A model generated the notes under the pieces. The model saw only the letters and a program-made list of their open reading frames with translations, searched no databases and was not told where the DNA came from. 64,000 nucleotides of DNA from Hyphomicrobiales bacterium (GTDB lineage: Bacteria > Pseudomonadota > Alphaproteobacteria > Rhizobiales > Rhizobiaceae), in NCBI GenBank assembly GCA_900466005.1, contig UEGQ01000003.1, forward strand, positions 62,001 to 126,000, read 5' to 3'. Of the stretch, positions 38,496 through 48,753 are shown piece after piece (position 1 is the first letter of the stretch; every line of letters starts with the position of its first letter). The position numbers and the translations under genes were made by a program.

Positions 38496-39644
38496 ATGTC
38501 CGTTTCCGAACCGATCGCGGACAAGGGTACCGTGCGGCCGGGCAGGAAGCCCTGGCTTTCTCCGACCAACCGCAGGCGCCTCGAAAATTTCAAGGCCAAC
38601 CGGCGGGGCTTCTGGTCCTTCTGGATCTTCATGATTCTCTTCGTGCTCAGCCTTTCTGCCGAGTTGATCGCCAACGACCGCCCCCTCGTGGCGTCCTACA
38701 AGGGCGAACTCCTGTTTCCGGTTCTCATCGACTACCCTGAGGAGAAGTTCGGCGGTTTCCTGGCGGTCACCGATTACCGTTCACCCTTCGTCGCCGACGA
38801 GATCAATGCCAACGGCTGGATGGTCTGGCCGCCGATCCGCTACTCCTATCGCACCGTCAATTCGGAAATTCCCCATTCGGCTCCGACGCCGCCGTTCTGG
38901 CTGATGAGCAAGGAGGAACGCTGCGAAGGCTATGCGCTGGGCGCCGATGATCCGGGCTGCGTACTCGGGAACCTGAACTGGCTGGGCACCGACGATCAAG
39001 CCCGGGACGTCACCGCCCGCATGATCTATGGGTTCCGCATTTCGGTGCTGTTCGGTCTTGCGCTCACCCTCTGTTCGGCGGTCATCGGCGTCACGGCCGG
39101 TGCCGTGCAGGGGTATTTCGGCGGCTGGACGGACCTTCTGATGCAGCGCTTCATCGAGATTTGGTCGTCCATGCCGGTGCTCTACATTTTGCTCATCATC
39201 GCGGCGATCCTGCCGCCCGGCTTTTTTGTCCTGCTCGGCATCATGCTGCTCTTCTCGTGGGTGAGCTTCGTCGGGATCGTCCGCGCCGAGTTCCTACGGG
39301 CCCGCAACTTCGAATATGTGAATGCCGCCCGCGCGCTAGGGGTGGGCAACTGGACGATCATGTTCCGCCACCTCCTTCCCAATGCGATGGTTGCGACGCT
39401 GACTTTCCTCCCGTTCATTCTGTCGGGCTCCATCACCACGCTCACCTCGCTCGACTTCCTCGGCTTCGGCATGCCGCCCGGCTCTCCGTCGCTCGGTGAA
39501 CTCATCGCGCAGGGCAAGCGCAACCTGCAGGCGCCGTGGCTCGGTCTCACCGCCTTCTTCACCATGTCGATCATGCTTTCGCTGCTGATCTTCGTAGGCG
39601 AGGCCGTGCGTGATGCCTTCGATCCGAGAAAGGCCTTCAGATGA
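38496..39644 (+). CDS. yejE: Peptide ABC transporter permease YejE
   Basis: A 382-residue DppC-type permease. The N-terminal cytoplasmic motif SPTNRRRLENFKANRRGFWS is typical, followed by a large periplasmic segment (about 65-165) with two Cys and the GTDDQARDV motif, then five helices. The EAA loop reads NAARALGVGNWTIMFRHLLPNA. It overlaps yejF by four bases. Confidence 0.93.
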   Translation: MSVSEPIADKGTVRPGRKPWLSPTNRRRLENFKANRRGFWSFWIFMILFVLSLSAELIANDRPLVASYKGELLFPVLIDYPEEKFGGFLAVTDYRSPFVADEINANGWMVWPPIRYSYRTVNSEIPHSAPTPPFWLMSKEERCEGYALGADDPGCVLGNLNWLGTDDQARDVTARMIYGFRISVLFGLALTLCSAVIGVTAGAVQGYFGGWTDLLMQRFIEIWSSMPVLYILLIIAAILPPGFFVLLGIMLLFSWVSFVGIVRAEFLRARNFEYVNAARALGVGNWTIMFRHLLPNAMVATLTFLPFILSGSITTLTSLDFLGFGMPPGSPSLGELIAQGKRNLQAPWLGLTAFFTMSIMLSLLIFVGEAVRDAFDPRKAFR

Positions 39645-41269
39645 CGGAGGCGCTTCTTTCGGTCCGGGACCTTTCGGTCGCCTTCCGCCAGGGGGACGGA
39701 GAAACGCTCGCGGTCGATCGCGTGAGCTTCGACGTCCGCCCGGGCGAGGTCGTCGCCTTGGTCGGCGAGTCGGGATCCGGCAAATCCGTAACGGCGAACT
39801 CTGTCCTGCGACTTTTACCCTACCCGGCGGCAAGCCATCCGTCGGGCGAGATCCTCTTCGAGGGTCGTGACCTGCTGAAGCTTCCAGAGACGGATCTTCG
39901 TCGTGTGCGTGGCAACGACATCACGATGATCTTCCAGGAGCCGATGACCTCGCTCAATCCGCTCCACACCATAGAGAAGCAAATCGGCGAAATACTCGCC
40001 TTGCATCAGGCGACGAGCGGATCGGCGGCGCGCGACCGAACGCTGGAATTGTTGCGTCAGGTGGGTATTCGCGATCCGGAGAAGCGACTTGCCGCCTATC
40101 CGCACGAACTTTCGGGCGGGCAGCGCCAGCGCGTGATGATCGCCATGGCGCTCGCCAACCGTCCGAAGCTGCTGATCGCCGACGAACCAACGACCGCGCT
40201 CGACGTTACCGTTCAGGCACAGATCCTCGAGCTCCTGCGTTCGCTGAAGGCGACCCACGGGATGTCAATGCTGTTCGTCACCCATGACCTCGGCATTGTC
40301 CGCAAGTTCGCCGACCGCGTCTGCGTCATGACCGGGGGGCGTATTGTCGAAAGCGGCCCCGTTGAAGAAATCTTCTCGAACCCGCGGCATGCCTATACGC
40401 GTCATCTCCTCGCCTCCGAGCCGCGCGGCGAGCCACCGCCGACCGATCCCGGCAAGCCGATCGTGATGGAAGGCAAGGATATTCGTGTCTGGTTTCCGAT
40501 CAAGGCGGGTTTCCTGCGCAAGGTCGTCGATCACGTCAAGGCGGTGGATGGTGTCGACATGGTGCTCCGGGCCGGGCAGACGCTCGGCGTGGTCGGTGAA
40601 TCCGGTTCCGGCAAGACGACGCTCGGACTGGCCCTCGCGCGCATGATTTCCTCGACGGGGCGCATCGGCTTCATCGGCCAGGAAATCGATGGCTATTCGC
40701 ACAAGGACATGCGTCCGCTGCGCAACCGCCTGCAGATCGTCTTCCAGGATCCCTATGGTTCCCTGAGCCCGCGCATGTCGGTCGGCGAGATCATTGCCGA
40801 GGGACTGAAGGTTCACGAACGCGATCTTTCTGCGGATGAGCGCGATACAAGGGTCTGCTGGGCACTCGAGGAAGTGGGGCTCGACACTGCGACGCGGTGG
40901 CGCTACCCGCACGAGTTCTCTGGTGGCCAGCGCCAACGCATAGCGATCGCCCGCGCCATGGTGCTGAAGCCGCGTTTTGTCATGCTCGACGAACCGACTT
41001 CCGCGCTCGACATGAGCGTACAGGCGCAGGTGGTCGACCTCCTGCGTGACCTGCAGAAGCGCCACGACCTCGCCTACCTCTTCATCAGTCACGATCTGCG
41101 GGTCGTGAAGGCGCTCGCAAACGACGTAATCGTCATGCGCGCAGGGCAGGTAGTGGAGCAGGGGCCGGCCGCGGACATCTTCGGCGCGCCGAAAGACGAA
41201 TACACACGGGCTCTGCTCGCCGCAGCCTTCAATCTTGAGGTGGTCAGGACCGCCGCAATCAGTCAGTAG
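39641..41269 (+). CDS. yejF: Peptide ABC transporter, double ATPase YejF
   Basis: A 542-residue protein with two fused ABC ATPase domains. The first has [22 protein letters not shown] and [12 protein letters not shown]; the second has [23 protein letters not shown] and [12 protein letters not shown]. Both look complete. It powers import through YejB/YejE. A GhrA-like dehydrogenase gene follows 16 bp after the stop and may belong to the same transcript. Confidence 0.94.
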   Translation: MTEALLSVRDLSVAFRQGDGETLAVDRVSFDVRPGEVVALVGESGSGKSVTANSVLRLLPYPAASHPSGEILFEGRDLLKLPETDLRRVRGNDITMIFQEPMTSLNPLHTIEKQIGEILALHQATSGSAARDRTLELLRQVGIRDPEKRLAAYPHELSGGQRQRVMIAMALANRPKLLIADEPTTALDVTVQAQILELLRSLKATHGMSMLFVTHDLGIVRKFADRVCVMTGGRIVESGPVEEIFSNPRHAYTRHLLASEPRGEPPPTDPGKPIVMEGKDIRVWFPIKAGFLRKVVDHVKAVDGVDMVLRAGQTLGVVGESGSGKTTLGLALARMISSTGRIGFIGQEIDGYSHKDMRPLRNRLQIVFQDPYGSLSPRMSVGEIIAEGLKVHERDLSADERDTRVCWALEEVGLDTATRWRYPHEFSGGQRQRIAIARAMVLKPRFVMLDEPTSALDMSVQAQVVDLLRDLQKRHDLAYLFISHDLRVVKALANDVIVMRAGQVVEQGPAADIFGAPKDEYTRALLAAAFNLEVVRTAAISQ

Positions 41270-41285
41270 CAGGATAAGGTATCCC

Positions 41286-42248
41286 ATGGCCGAGAAGAGC
41301 CCCGTCGTCATTGACCTCAAGTTCGGCCGCGCCAGCGTCATGGCTGCGCTCGCGAACGCTTTCGCCGGCCGCGAAGTCATCGATATGGCGCTGCCCGAAA
41401 ACGCCGGTCGCGATCTGAGCGGTATTCCCTATGCAGTGGTCTGGAAGCCGGACCCGCAGCTCTTCGTTCGTGCAAGCGGTCTGAAAGTGATCTTCTCCGG
41501 TGGAGCCGGCGTGGATCACATTCTCTCGGCCTATGACTTGCCGGACTTGCCCGTTGTGCGCTTCGTGGATCGCAGCCTGACCGACCGCATGAGCGAATGG
41601 GTCGTGCTGCAGGCGCTCGCCCATCTGCGCCGCGTTCCGGCCTACGCGATGCAGCAGCGAGCGCGGGTCTGGCGCGAAATCGATCCGCAGCCGGAGGCGC
41701 GCGATCTGACTGTCGGCATCATGGGGCTCGGCGTTCTTGGTCAGGACGCAGTCCGAAAGCTCAAGGTCATGGGCTTCAACGTCGTCGGCTGGTCCCGTAC
41801 CGCAAAGCTGATCGACGGTGTCGAGACCTTCGATGCCGCCGGCCTCGATGCATTCCTCGGCCGGACCGACATCCTTGTCGGCCTGTTGCCGCTCACGCCC
41901 GATACGCGGGGCATTTATGACGCGCGTCTGTTTGCCCGGCTGCGTCAAGGCGGTGCGCTCGGCAAGCCGGTCTTCATCAATGCCGGGCGGGGCGGCAGCC
42001 AGGTCGAGGCTGATGTTATTGCCGCGCTTGAAAGCGGTGTCCTTGGGGGAGCCTCGCTCGACGTATTCGAACAGGAGCCGCTTTGCACGGAAAGCCCGCT
42101 GTGGGGCATGGAAAACGTGATTGTAACGCCGCACGCCGCCGCCGCCTCCGACGTCAAGGCCCTGTTCGCTCATGTCGAGGAACAGATCGAGCGGTTTGAA
42201 TCGGGCATGCCGCTCCAGCATGTCGTTGACCGCAAGGCGGGCTACTGA
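41286..42248 (+). CDS. GhrA-like D-2-hydroxyacid dehydrogenase
   Basis: A 320-residue NAD(P)-dependent 2-hydroxyacid dehydrogenase, closest in type to glyoxylate/hydroxypyruvate reductase A. The Rossmann loop is GIMGLGVLGQDAVRKL (about 145-160). The catalytic trio is visible as Arg in NAGRGGSQ, Glu in DVFEQEPL and His in VTPHAAA. Arg in GWSRT after the second strand suggests NADPH preference. ATG 41286 follows AGGATAAGG. It directly follows yejF; whether it acts on the imported substrate is unknown. Confidence 0.88.
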   Translation: MAEKSPVVIDLKFGRASVMAALANAFAGREVIDMALPENAGRDLSGIPYAVVWKPDPQLFVRASGLKVIFSGGAGVDHILSAYDLPDLPVVRFVDRSLTDRMSEWVVLQALAHLRRVPAYAMQQRARVWREIDPQPEARDLTVGIMGLGVLGQDAVRKLKVMGFNVVGWSRTAKLIDGVETFDAAGLDAFLGRTDILVGLLPLTPDTRGIYDARLFARLRQGGALGKPVFINAGRGGSQVEADVIAALESGVLGGASLDVFEQEPLCTESPLWGMENVIVTPHAAAASDVKALFAHVEEQIERFESGMPLQHVVDRKAGY

Positions 42249-42342
42249 CCTCGGCCATGTGTTTGCCGGGAACATTGGCCCCGGCCGTCCGTTCCTCCCT
42301 CGATTGCTCGAAAGCGGGAAGCAACGCGGTGAGGAGAAAGCC

Positions 42343-42627
42343 ATGGCCAGCCGCCCGGACAAGCAGGAAAACCACGTGGAGAACAGCCGTGCGGACGAGC
42401 GCCCCAGACCTGCGCCTGCCGTTCAGGCCCGGCAGGGATCTCTCGGGCGGCCGGTGCTCGTCATCCTGCTGGTGAGCCTTATCCTCCTGATGCTGTTCTG
42501 GGTGCCGGTGGAGTGGTGGGGCAATGCGATTGCCCCTGAGCGGGAATCGAACGACACCCGGACCGAACAACCGGCGTCGCCAACCGCACCAAACGACACC
42601 ACTGGCGGAACGGACAGCGGTGGCTGA
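42343..42627 (+). CDS. Small single-pass membrane protein, unknown
   Basis: A 94-residue hypothetical protein. A polar N-terminal part of about 38 residues is followed by one helix (RPVLVILLVSLILLMLFWVP region, about 36-55) and a short Thr/Asn/Pro-rich tail, suggesting one anchor with the tail outside. ATG 42343 has an excellent GAGGAG site seven bases upstream, which supports a real gene; an in-frame upstream start inside the dehydrogenase gene is rejected. No family recognised. Confidence 0.7.
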   Translation: MASRPDKQENHVENSRADERPRPAPAVQARQGSLGRPVLVILLVSLILLMLFWVPVEWWGNAIAPERESNDTRTEQPASPTAPNDTTGGTDSGG

Positions 42628-42758
42628 AGGTAGCCTCCGTTCTGCTATGGACTTTGGTAGAGGTTTTTTCGATAAGGTTGCGTCGGAAGCAGTCGACCCT
42701 CTGGCCGGCTCGTGAACTGGCGGCCTGACCCGGCCGTTTCTGGCAGGGCGGACATCCG

Positions 42759-44063
42759 ATGACCAAGACCGATATCGCAACCCGTGTGTACAACCACACC
42801 TGGAAGCTCGATCCCATTGTCCGAAGCCTGATCGACACCGACTTCTACAAGCTTCTGATGCTGCAGATGATCTGGAAACGGTATCCGGACGTCGACGCCA
42901 CCTTCAGCCTGATCAACCGGACGACGACCGTACGTCTCGCCGACGAGATCGACGAGCGAGAACTGCGCGAACAACTCGATTATGCCCGCTCGCTGCGCCT
43001 CGCGAAGAAGGAGGCGATCTGGCTCGCCGGCAACACGTTCTACGGCAAGTCGCAGATATTCGAGCCGGAGTTCCTGAGCTGGTTCGCCGACTTTCAACTC
43101 CCGGAATATGAGCTGTCCAAGAAGGATGGCCAGTACGTTCTGCACTTCCATGGGCGCTGGAAGGAGACCACGATGTGGGAGATTCCGGCGCTCTCGATCA
43201 TCAATGAGCTGCGCTCGCGTGCCGTCATGAAGTCGCTGGGTCTCTTTACGCTCGACGTACTCTATGCCCGCGCCAAGGCCAAAATGTGGGCGAAGGTTGA
43301 ACGCCTGCGTGACCTTCCTGGATTGAGAATCTCCGATTTCGGCACGCGCCGCCGGCATAGTTTCCTCTGGCAACGTTGGTGCGTCGAAGCCCTGAAGGAG
43401 GGGATCGGCCCCGCCTTCACCGGCACCAGCAATGTCCTGCTCGCAATGGACTCCGACCTCGAGGCGGTCGGTACCAACGCCCACGAATTGCCCATGGTCC
43501 TGGCGGCGCTTGCGCGGAACGACGTCGAACTCGCAGCCGCTCCCTATCAGGTGCTGCGCGACTGGAAGCAGCTCTACGGCGGGAACCTGCTGATCGTGCT
43601 GCCGGATACGTTCGGCACCGCGGCCTTCCTGCGTGACGCGCCCGACTGGGTTGCCGACTGGACCGGGTTTCGGCCTGACAGCGCACCGCCCATCGAGGGT
43701 GGCGAGGAAATCATCGAGTGGTGGCGGAAGATGGGCCGCGATCCACGCCAGAAGCTGTTGATCTTTTCGGACGCGCTGGATGTCGATGCGATTATCGATA
43801 CTTATCGGCATTTCGAGGGCAGGGTCCGGATGAGCTTCGGCTGGGGGACCAATCTCACCAACGACTTTGCGGGCTGTGCGCCGCGCGAGATCGAGAGCCT
43901 GAAACCCATCTCGCTCGTCTGCAAGGTGAGCGAGGCCAACGGCCGACCGGCCGTCAAACTCTCCGACAATCCGCGCAAGGCGACGGGAGAGCCGGCAGAA
44001 ATCGAGCGCTACCTGAGATTTTTCGGCGGCTCCGGCCGTGTCGAGCAGCCGGTTGTCGTCTGA
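42759..44063 (+). CDS. pncB: Nicotinate phosphoribosyltransferase
   Basis: A 434-residue enzyme of NAD salvage that joins nicotinate with PRPP using [14 protein letters not shown] near residue 25 is the family's first signature; the site of the phosphorylated His lies around [11 protein letters not shown], and FSDALDVD and [11 protein letters not shown] form the phosphate-binding region. Length is normal for the proteobacterial type. It stands alone between two small genes. Confidence 0.95.
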   Translation: MTKTDIATRVYNHTWKLDPIVRSLIDTDFYKLLMLQMIWKRYPDVDATFSLINRTTTVRLADEIDERELREQLDYARSLRLAKKEAIWLAGNTFYGKSQIFEPEFLSWFADFQLPEYELSKKDGQYVLHFHGRWKETTMWEIPALSIINELRSRAVMKSLGLFTLDVLYARAKAKMWAKVERLRDLPGLRISDFGTRRRHSFLWQRWCVEALKEGIGPAFTGTSNVLLAMDSDLEAVGTNAHELPMVLAALARNDVELAAAPYQVLRDWKQLYGGNLLIVLPDTFGTAAFLRDAPDWVADWTGFRPDSAPPIEGGEEIIEWWRKMGRDPRQKLLIFSDALDVDAIIDTYRHFEGRVRMSFGWGTNLTNDFAGCAPREIESLKPISLVCKVSEANGRPAVKLSDNPRKATGEPAEIERYLRFFGGSGRVEQPVVV

Positions 44064-44137
44064 CCGCAGCCTTGCCAAGCGGATCGGAGCGCCTGTAAGC
44101 TGCACATGAGGAGCTTGCGAAACGGGAGGATCGACCG

Positions 44138-44614
44138 ATGGACATGAGCGGAACGGAACGTATCGAGGCGCCGATCGGCGCCGTCTGGCAGGCCCTGAAC
44201 GACCCCGAAATCCTCCGGCAGGCCATTCCCGGTTGCGAGAGTCTCGACAAGACGAGCGATACCGACATGTCGGCAAAGGTCGTCCTGAAGATCGGTCCCA
44301 TCAAGGCGAAGTTTGAGGGGGCCGTTGCGCTTTCGAACCTCGACCCGCCGCGCTCCTATACAATCAGCGGCGAGGGAAAGGGCGGGATAGCCGGCTTTGC
44401 CAAGGGAGGCGCCGACGTGGCGCTGGAAGCCGACGGGGACGCGGCGACCATACTCACCTATAACGTCAAGGCGGAGGTCGGTGGCAAGATCGCGCAACTC
44501 GGCAGCCGGCTCATCGACTCGACCGCCAAGAAGCTGGCAGGGGAATTTTTTTCCCGCTTCGGTGAACTCGTCGCCGGGCCGGCGCCGCAGGGCGAGGCCT
44601 TGTCGTCCGCTTGA
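44138..44614 (+). CDS. CoxG/SRPBCC-family protein
   Basis: A 158-residue protein of the carbon monoxide dehydrogenase subunit G (CoxG) family, with a START-like hydrophobic-cavity fold. AVWQALNDPEILRQAIPGCESL near the start is the hallmark. CoxG members help anchor or mature molybdenum hydroxylases, but no coxL/M/S-type gene is in the window, so the partner is unknown. It lies 74 bp after pncB and just before the convergent tRNA-Ser. Confidence 0.88.
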   Translation: MDMSGTERIEAPIGAVWQALNDPEILRQAIPGCESLDKTSDTDMSAKVVLKIGPIKAKFEGAVALSNLDPPRSYTISGEGKGGIAGFAKGGADVALEADGDAATILTYNVKAEVGGKIAQLGSRLIDSTAKKLAGEFFSRFGELVAGPAPQGEALSSA

Positions 44615-44642
44615 GAACGTCGAGAGAGAGATAAGGGAAAAA

Positions 44643-44732
44643 TGGCGGACAGGGAGGGATTCGAACCCTCGGTACGCTTTCACGTACACACGCGTTCCAG
44701 GCGTGCGCCTTAAACCACTCGGCCACCTGTCC
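44643..44732 (-). tRNA. tRNA-Ser (GGA)
   Basis: A 90-nt class II tRNA on the minus strand. The acceptor GGACAGG pairs with CCTGTCC, the discriminator is G, and CCA is encoded (44645-44643). The D-arm starts GGCCGAGTGG; the anticodon stem CACGC/GCGTG encloses CTGGAAC with anticodon GGA; a long variable arm and the T-arm GAGGG-TTCGAAT-CCCTC follow. The long variable arm and GGA anticodon assign serine (codons UCC/UCU). Confidence 0.97.
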
Positions 44733-44783
44733 GTTTGTGACAGCCAGTATGCCGAAGAAGGCAATGCGGCCGGTCGGGCGCGA

Positions 44784-44811
44784 TATATACCGAGGATTCG
44801 TCCGGGATCAA
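44784..44811 (-). promoter_or_regulatory. Sigma-70 promoter of tRNA-Ser
   Basis: Minus strand TTGATC (44811-44806), 16 bases, TATATA (44789-44784). Transcription would start about 45 bp before the tRNA 5' end. Confidence 0.6.
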
Positions 44812-44829
44812 CCTGAATCTGACAGAATT

Positions 44830-44857
44830 TTGACTTGCCCTTCCGAAACCCTATGTA
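44830..44857 (+). promoter_or_regulatory. Sigma-70 promoter before the small membrane protein and msrA
   Basis: TTGACT (44830-44835), 16 bases, TATGTA (44852-44857), close to the -35/-10 consensus. It lies back to back with the tRNA promoter and about 60 bp before the next plus-strand start. Confidence 0.55.
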
Positions 44858-44916
44858 ATCATCGCAGTGAGCCCTAAAGCGACGCGGTACGGGCACGCGG
44901 ACCGGCGGAGAAGAGA

Positions 44917-45237
44917 TTGATACGTTTTTTGTTCCGCTTCTTGAGCCTGGTCGCGCTCTGCATCGCCGTTGGGGCGGGTATCTTGGACTCGATCGCCTCC
45001 GTTTCCGCGTCCGAGGTGATGGTTACGCCGCTCGGGATCGCATGGCTCGAGCTGAGCCCCGATACGCTGAGTGTCGTCAGTGACACTGTACAGCGCGCCT
45101 GGGGTCCGCAGGCCTGGGGCTTCGCGATCCGTTGGCTTCTGCCGCTCCCGGCTTTCGCAGTCTTTCTTGCCCTTTCGCTGATGCTGTGGATGATCGGGTA
45201 CAAGAGGCGTTCGCCCGCCGGGCGTTTCGCCGCCTGA
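44917..45237 (+). CDS. Small membrane protein, unknown
   Basis: A 106-residue hypothetical protein with a hydrophobic N-terminal segment (about 2-24) and a second near residues 75-92, then a basic end ([10 protein letters not shown]). Both termini are probably cytoplasmic. The start is a TTG at 44917 with GGAG eight to nine bases upstream; no ATG occurs before residue 35. A good promoter precedes it. msrA follows after 38 bp, so the two may share a transcript. No family recognised. Confidence 0.7.
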   Translation: MIRFLFRFLSLVALCIAVGAGILDSIASVSASEVMVTPLGIAWLELSPDTLSVVSDTVQRAWGPQAWGFAIRWLLPLPAFAVFLALSLMLWMIGYKRRSPAGRFAA

Positions 45238-45275
45238 GCCACAGCGCCGTTCGCGGGCGCAGAATGGAGATTCAG

Positions 45276-45926
45276 ATGTTCCTGATCGACATGTTCAACA
45301 AGAAGATGACGATGCCGACGCCGGAGGCAGCCTTGCCCGGTCGGTCGTCGCCTATTCCGACGGCAACGACCCATTTCGTCAATGGTCGACCTCTGAAGGG
45401 GCCCCACCCGGACGGCATGGCGACCATCTATCTCGGCATGGGTTGTTTCTGGGGGGCGGAGCGCCTCTTCTGGCAAACGCCGGGCGTGTGGGTGACGGCC
45501 GCGGGCTACCAGGGTGGCTTCACGCCCAACCCGACCTATCAGGAAACAGTGACGGGACTGACCGGCCATGCCGAGGTGGTCAAGGTTGTCTACGATCCCG
45601 ATGCAGTTCCGCTCGAAGATCTTCTCAAGATATTCTTCGAAAATCACGACCCCACCCAGGGCATGCGACAGGGAAACGACATCGGAACTACCTATCGTTC
45701 GGTGATCTTTGTCGAGGCCGTCGAAGACTTCGAGCGTGCGCAGAGGATACGTGACGGGTTTCAGCAGGCGCTGATCGCGGCGGGCCGCAAGAATACCGTT
45801 ACTACAGAAGTCGCGCTTGCGCCCGAGTTTTACTACGCAGAAGACTACCATCAGCAGTATCTCGCCAAGAACCCCGGGGGCTATTGCGGACTGAAGGGAA
45901 CCGGCGTGAGCTGTCCCGCCGCGTAG
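45276..45926 (+). CDS. msrA: Peptide methionine (S)-sulfoxide reductase
   Basis: A 216-residue MsrA that repairs oxidised methionine. The catalytic Cys57 is in [10 protein letters not shown]. Resolving Cys residues are near the C-terminus in [13 protein letters not shown]. An N-terminal extension of about 48 residues precedes the core, as in many rhizobial MsrA. ATG 45276 has GGAGA five bases upstream; an ATG at 45264 is an alternative. Confidence 0.95.
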   Translation: MFLIDMFNKKMTMPTPEAALPGRSSPIPTATTHFVNGRPLKGPHPDGMATIYLGMGCFWGAERLFWQTPGVWVTAAGYQGGFTPNPTYQETVTGLTGHAEVVKVVYDPDAVPLEDLLKIFFENHDPTQGMRQGNDIGTTYRSVIFVEAVEDFERAQRIRDGFQQALIAAGRKNTVTTEVALAPEFYYAEDYHQQYLAKNPGGYCGLKGTGVSCPAA

Positions 45927-46164
45927 CAGGGCGGCGCCACCGCTTTGATCTGGTTTGATTTTTCGCGTCCGTGACGCCCGTCGCACGGCGCGCCGACGAA
46001 TCTTTACCAACTGAAAAAAACCGGGTGAATTTTTCCAAAAGCCATGCAAGGATGCTGGCCAGCCGGGAGCCATTGGGCGGGTCGGTGGTTCCGCAATCGT
46101 GGGTGTCGAAGCGCTTGCGGGAGGACCTAATACGTTAATTAGAAAGAAAGAATAGGGCTGAACA

Positions 46165-47157
46165 ATGAAGAAAACCCTTTTGAGTCTGATTGCCTTGGCG
46201 GGCATGTCGGCAACAGCGCTTGCAGCAGATGTCAAGCCGGCGCTGGTCTACGGCACGGGTGGCAAATTCGACAAGTCCTTCAACGAGGCGGCTTATGCCG
46301 GCGCGGAAAAGTTCAAGGCCGAGACCGGCATTGAATACCGCGATTTCGAGCCGACAGGCGATACCCAGGGCGAACAGGCGATCCGCAACTTCGCCTCGAA
46401 GGGCTACAACCCCGTCGTTGCCGTCTCCTTCGCCTGGACTTCGGCGATCGAAAAGGTTGCTGCTGAGTTTCCCGATACGAAGTTCGTGATCGTCGACTCC
46501 GTCGTCGATCTGCCGAACGTTCGCTCGGTAGTCTACAAGGAAGAGGAAGGGTCTTACCTCGTCGGCATTCTGGCGGGTATGGCCTCCAAGACCGGCAAGG
46601 TCGGCTTCGTCGGCGGCATGGATATCCCGCTGATCCGCAAGTTCGAATGCGGATACGAGCAGGGGGCCCGCGCGGCCAATCCCTCCATTGAGGTCCTGCA
46701 GAACATGACCGGCACGACCGGTGCCGCGTGGAACGATCCGGTGCGTGGCGGTGAACTCACCAAGAACCAGATCGATCAGGGTGCGGACGTGATCTACGCG
46801 GCTGCGGGTGCGACGGGTCTCGGCGTGCTGCAGACGGCGGCGGACAATGGCAAGCTGTCGATCGGTGTCGATTCGAACCAGAACTACCTGCACCCGGGTT
46901 CGGTGCTGACCTCGATGGTTAAGCGCGTCGACCTCGCCGTCTACAACGCCTACGCCGATGCCAAGGCTGACAAGTTCACCGCCGGCACCCAAGCCCTAGG
47001 CGTCAAGGAAGACGGCGTTGCCTACGCCCTGGATGACAACAACGCCAAGCTCGTCACCGAAGACATGAAGGCGGCTGTCGAGAAGGCGAAAGCCGACATC
47101 ATCGCCGGAACCGTCAAGGTTCACGATTACATGTCGGACAATTCCTGCCCGAAGTGA
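46165..47157 (+). CDS. BMP-family nucleoside-binding periplasmic protein
   Basis: A 330-residue substrate-binding protein of the Bmp/Med family, with a Sec signal peptide (about 1-21, cut after ALA). It lacks a lipobox Cys, so it should be soluble in the periplasm. GGKFDKSFNEAAYAGAEKF is the family N-terminal signature and the ligand-contact Asp is near EYRDFEPTGD. Position before a sugar-type double ATPase, two permeases and nucleoside catabolic genes indicates nucleoside uptake. A 238-bp leader region with no other gene precedes it; the segment CTAAT-N6-ATTAG overlaps its ribosome region. Confidence 0.92.
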   Translation: MKKTLLSLIALAGMSATALAADVKPALVYGTGGKFDKSFNEAAYAGAEKFKAETGIEYRDFEPTGDTQGEQAIRNFASKGYNPVVAVSFAWTSAIEKVAAEFPDTKFVIVDSVVDLPNVRSVVYKEEEGSYLVGILAGMASKTGKVGFVGGMDIPLIRKFECGYEQGARAANPSIEVLQNMTGTTGAAWNDPVRGGELTKNQIDQGADVIYAAAGATGLGVLQTAADNGKLSIGVDSNQNYLHPGSVLTSMVKRVDLAVYNAYADAKADKFTAGTQALGVKEDGVAYALDDNNAKLVTEDMKAAVEKAKADIIAGTVKVHDYMSDNSCPK

Positions 47158-47167
47158 TCTGAACTGC

Positions 47168-47202
47168 GGGCGCAGGGTGGTCTTTTCGGCCGCACTGCGC
47201 CC
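47168..47202 (+). other. Intercistronic stem-loop after the binding-protein gene
   Basis: GGGCGCA(GG)GTG pairs with CACTGCGCCC (47168-47202), about 10 bp with a two-base bulge. No T-run follows, so it is more likely an mRNA-stabilising hairpin that protects the binding-protein transcript than a terminator. Confidence 0.5.
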
Positions 47203-47225
47203 TTACTATGTCCAGGGGACCCGGA

Positions 47226-48746
47226 ATGAACGCAACGAGTCAGGCGCCTGCGATCGAACTGATCGGAATCGACAAGAAGTTCGGCGCGGTGCATGCCAAC
47301 AAGAATATCAACCTGACGGTTGCCAAGGGGTCGATCCACGGTATCATCGGCGAAAATGGCGCTGGCAAATCGACGCTGATGTCGATTCTCTATGGCTTTT
47401 ATCAGGCCGACAGCGGCGCGATCCACGTCAATGGAAGACCTGTCGCCATCCGTGATAGTCAGTCCGCGATCGCTGCCGGCATTGGCATGGTGCATCAGCA
47501 TTTCATGCTGGTCGAGAATTTTACCGTCCTCGAGAACGTGATGCTCGGTGCGGAAGGGGGCGCGCTTCTCGGCAAGGGAACGGAGGCCGCGCGGGCTGCC
47601 TTGAAGAAGCTGGAAGAGGATTACGAGCTCGAGGTGGATCCGGACGCTGTCATCGAGGAGTTGCCGGTCGGATTGCAGCAACGCGTGGAAATCCTGAAAG
47701 CCATGTACCGCGGCGCCGAGATTCTGATCCTGGACGAGCCGACGGGCGTGCTGACGCCTTCCGAAGCCGACCACCTTTTCAAAATTCTCGGAGTGCTGCG
47801 CGATCAGGGCAAGACGGTCGTTCTCATCACGCACAAGCTGCGCGAAATCATGGCGATCACCGATACGGTTTCGGTCATGCGGCGTGGAGAAATGGTCGCG
47901 ACCCGCAAGACTTCGGAGACGACGGTCGAGGAGCTCGCCGAACTGATGGTCGGCCGCCGCGTGCTCCTGCATGTCGAAAAGGGAGCCGCCAGGCCCGGCG
48001 AGGTATTCCTCTCGGTCAGGAACCTGACTGTCAAGGATAGCCGCGGCGTCACCATGGTTGATGACGTTTCCTTCGACGTCCGCGCCGGCGAGATCGTGGG
48101 CATCGCGGGTGTCGCAGGCAACGGACAGAGCGAGCTTCTCGAAGCGATAACCGGAATTCGCAAACCGGCCTCCGGCGAAATACTGATCAACGGCGAGCCG
48201 GTCGCCGGCTTCGATCCGGCACGACTGCGCGGCCTCGGACTGGCGCATATTCCCGAGGACCGTCACCACATGGGCCTCGTGCTTCCGTTCGAGGAGAGCC
48301 TGAACGCCATCCTCGGCTACCATCATGACGAGCGCTATGGCAAAGGCCTTTTCCTGGATCCCGACGCCGTGCGCCGTGCCGCTCTCGACGAGATCGAGAA
48401 ATACGACATCCGGCCACCAAACCCGCGACTGAAGACCGCCAATTTCTCCGGCGGCAACCAGCAGAAGATTGTCGTTGCTCGTGAGATCGAGCGCGACCCC
48501 AGACTGCTGATCGTCGGACAGCCGACGCGCGGCGTCGACATCGGCGCCATCGAGTTCATTCATCGTCGAATCGTCGAAACGCGCGATGCCGGCAAGGCCG
48601 TGCTGCTGGTCTCGGTGGAACTCGACGAAATCCGTTCGCTCTCCGATCGTATTCTGGTGATGTTCGCCGGCAAGATCGTCGGCGAGAAGACGCCGGACAC
48701 CGGCGAACAGACGCTCGGCCTGATGATGGCCGGTATTGCCGCTTGA
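47226..48746 (+). CDS. Nucleoside ABC transporter, double ATP-binding protein
   Basis: A 506-residue protein with two ABC domains of the sugar/nucleoside (RbsA-like) class. The first has Walker [10 protein letters not shown] (about 41-49) and [12 protein letters not shown]. The second has the degenerate Walker [10 protein letters not shown] typical of this class, and [18 protein letters not shown] 47226 (MNATSQAPA) was chosen; an ATG six codons earlier lacks a ribosome site. It energises the two permeases that follow. Confidence 0.94.
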   Translation: MNATSQAPAIELIGIDKKFGAVHANKNINLTVAKGSIHGIIGENGAGKSTLMSILYGFYQADSGAIHVNGRPVAIRDSQSAIAAGIGMVHQHFMLVENFTVLENVMLGAEGGALLGKGTEAARAALKKLEEDYELEVDPDAVIEELPVGLQQRVEILKAMYRGAEILILDEPTGVLTPSEADHLFKILGVLRDQGKTVVLITHKLREIMAITDTVSVMRRGEMVATRKTSETTVEELAELMVGRRVLLHVEKGAARPGEVFLSVRNLTVKDSRGVTMVDDVSFDVRAGEIVGIAGVAGNGQSELLEAITGIRKPASGEILINGEPVAGFDPARLRGLGLAHIPEDRHHMGLVLPFEESLNAILGYHHDERYGKGLFLDPDAVRRAALDEIEKYDIRPPNPRLKTANFSGGNQQKIVVAREIERDPRLLIVGQPTRGVDIGAIEFIHRRIVETRDAGKAVLLVSVELDEIRSLSDRILVMFAGKIVGEKTPDTGEQTLGLMMAGIAA

Positions 48747-48753
48747 GGTTGAG

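Noticed and set aside
37268..38674. 468-codon antisense frame over yejB
   Set aside because: Charged, repetitive Asp/Glu/Arg composition typical of the antisense of membrane proteins.
42645..44276. 543-codon antisense frame across pncB
   Set aside because: Mirror of pncB; Arg/His-rich with no domain and no ribosome site.
46127..46142. CTAAT-N6-ATTAG inverted repeat before the BMP gene as an operator
   Set aside because: Five-base AT-rich arms next to the ribosome site can arise by chance; nothing else supports it.
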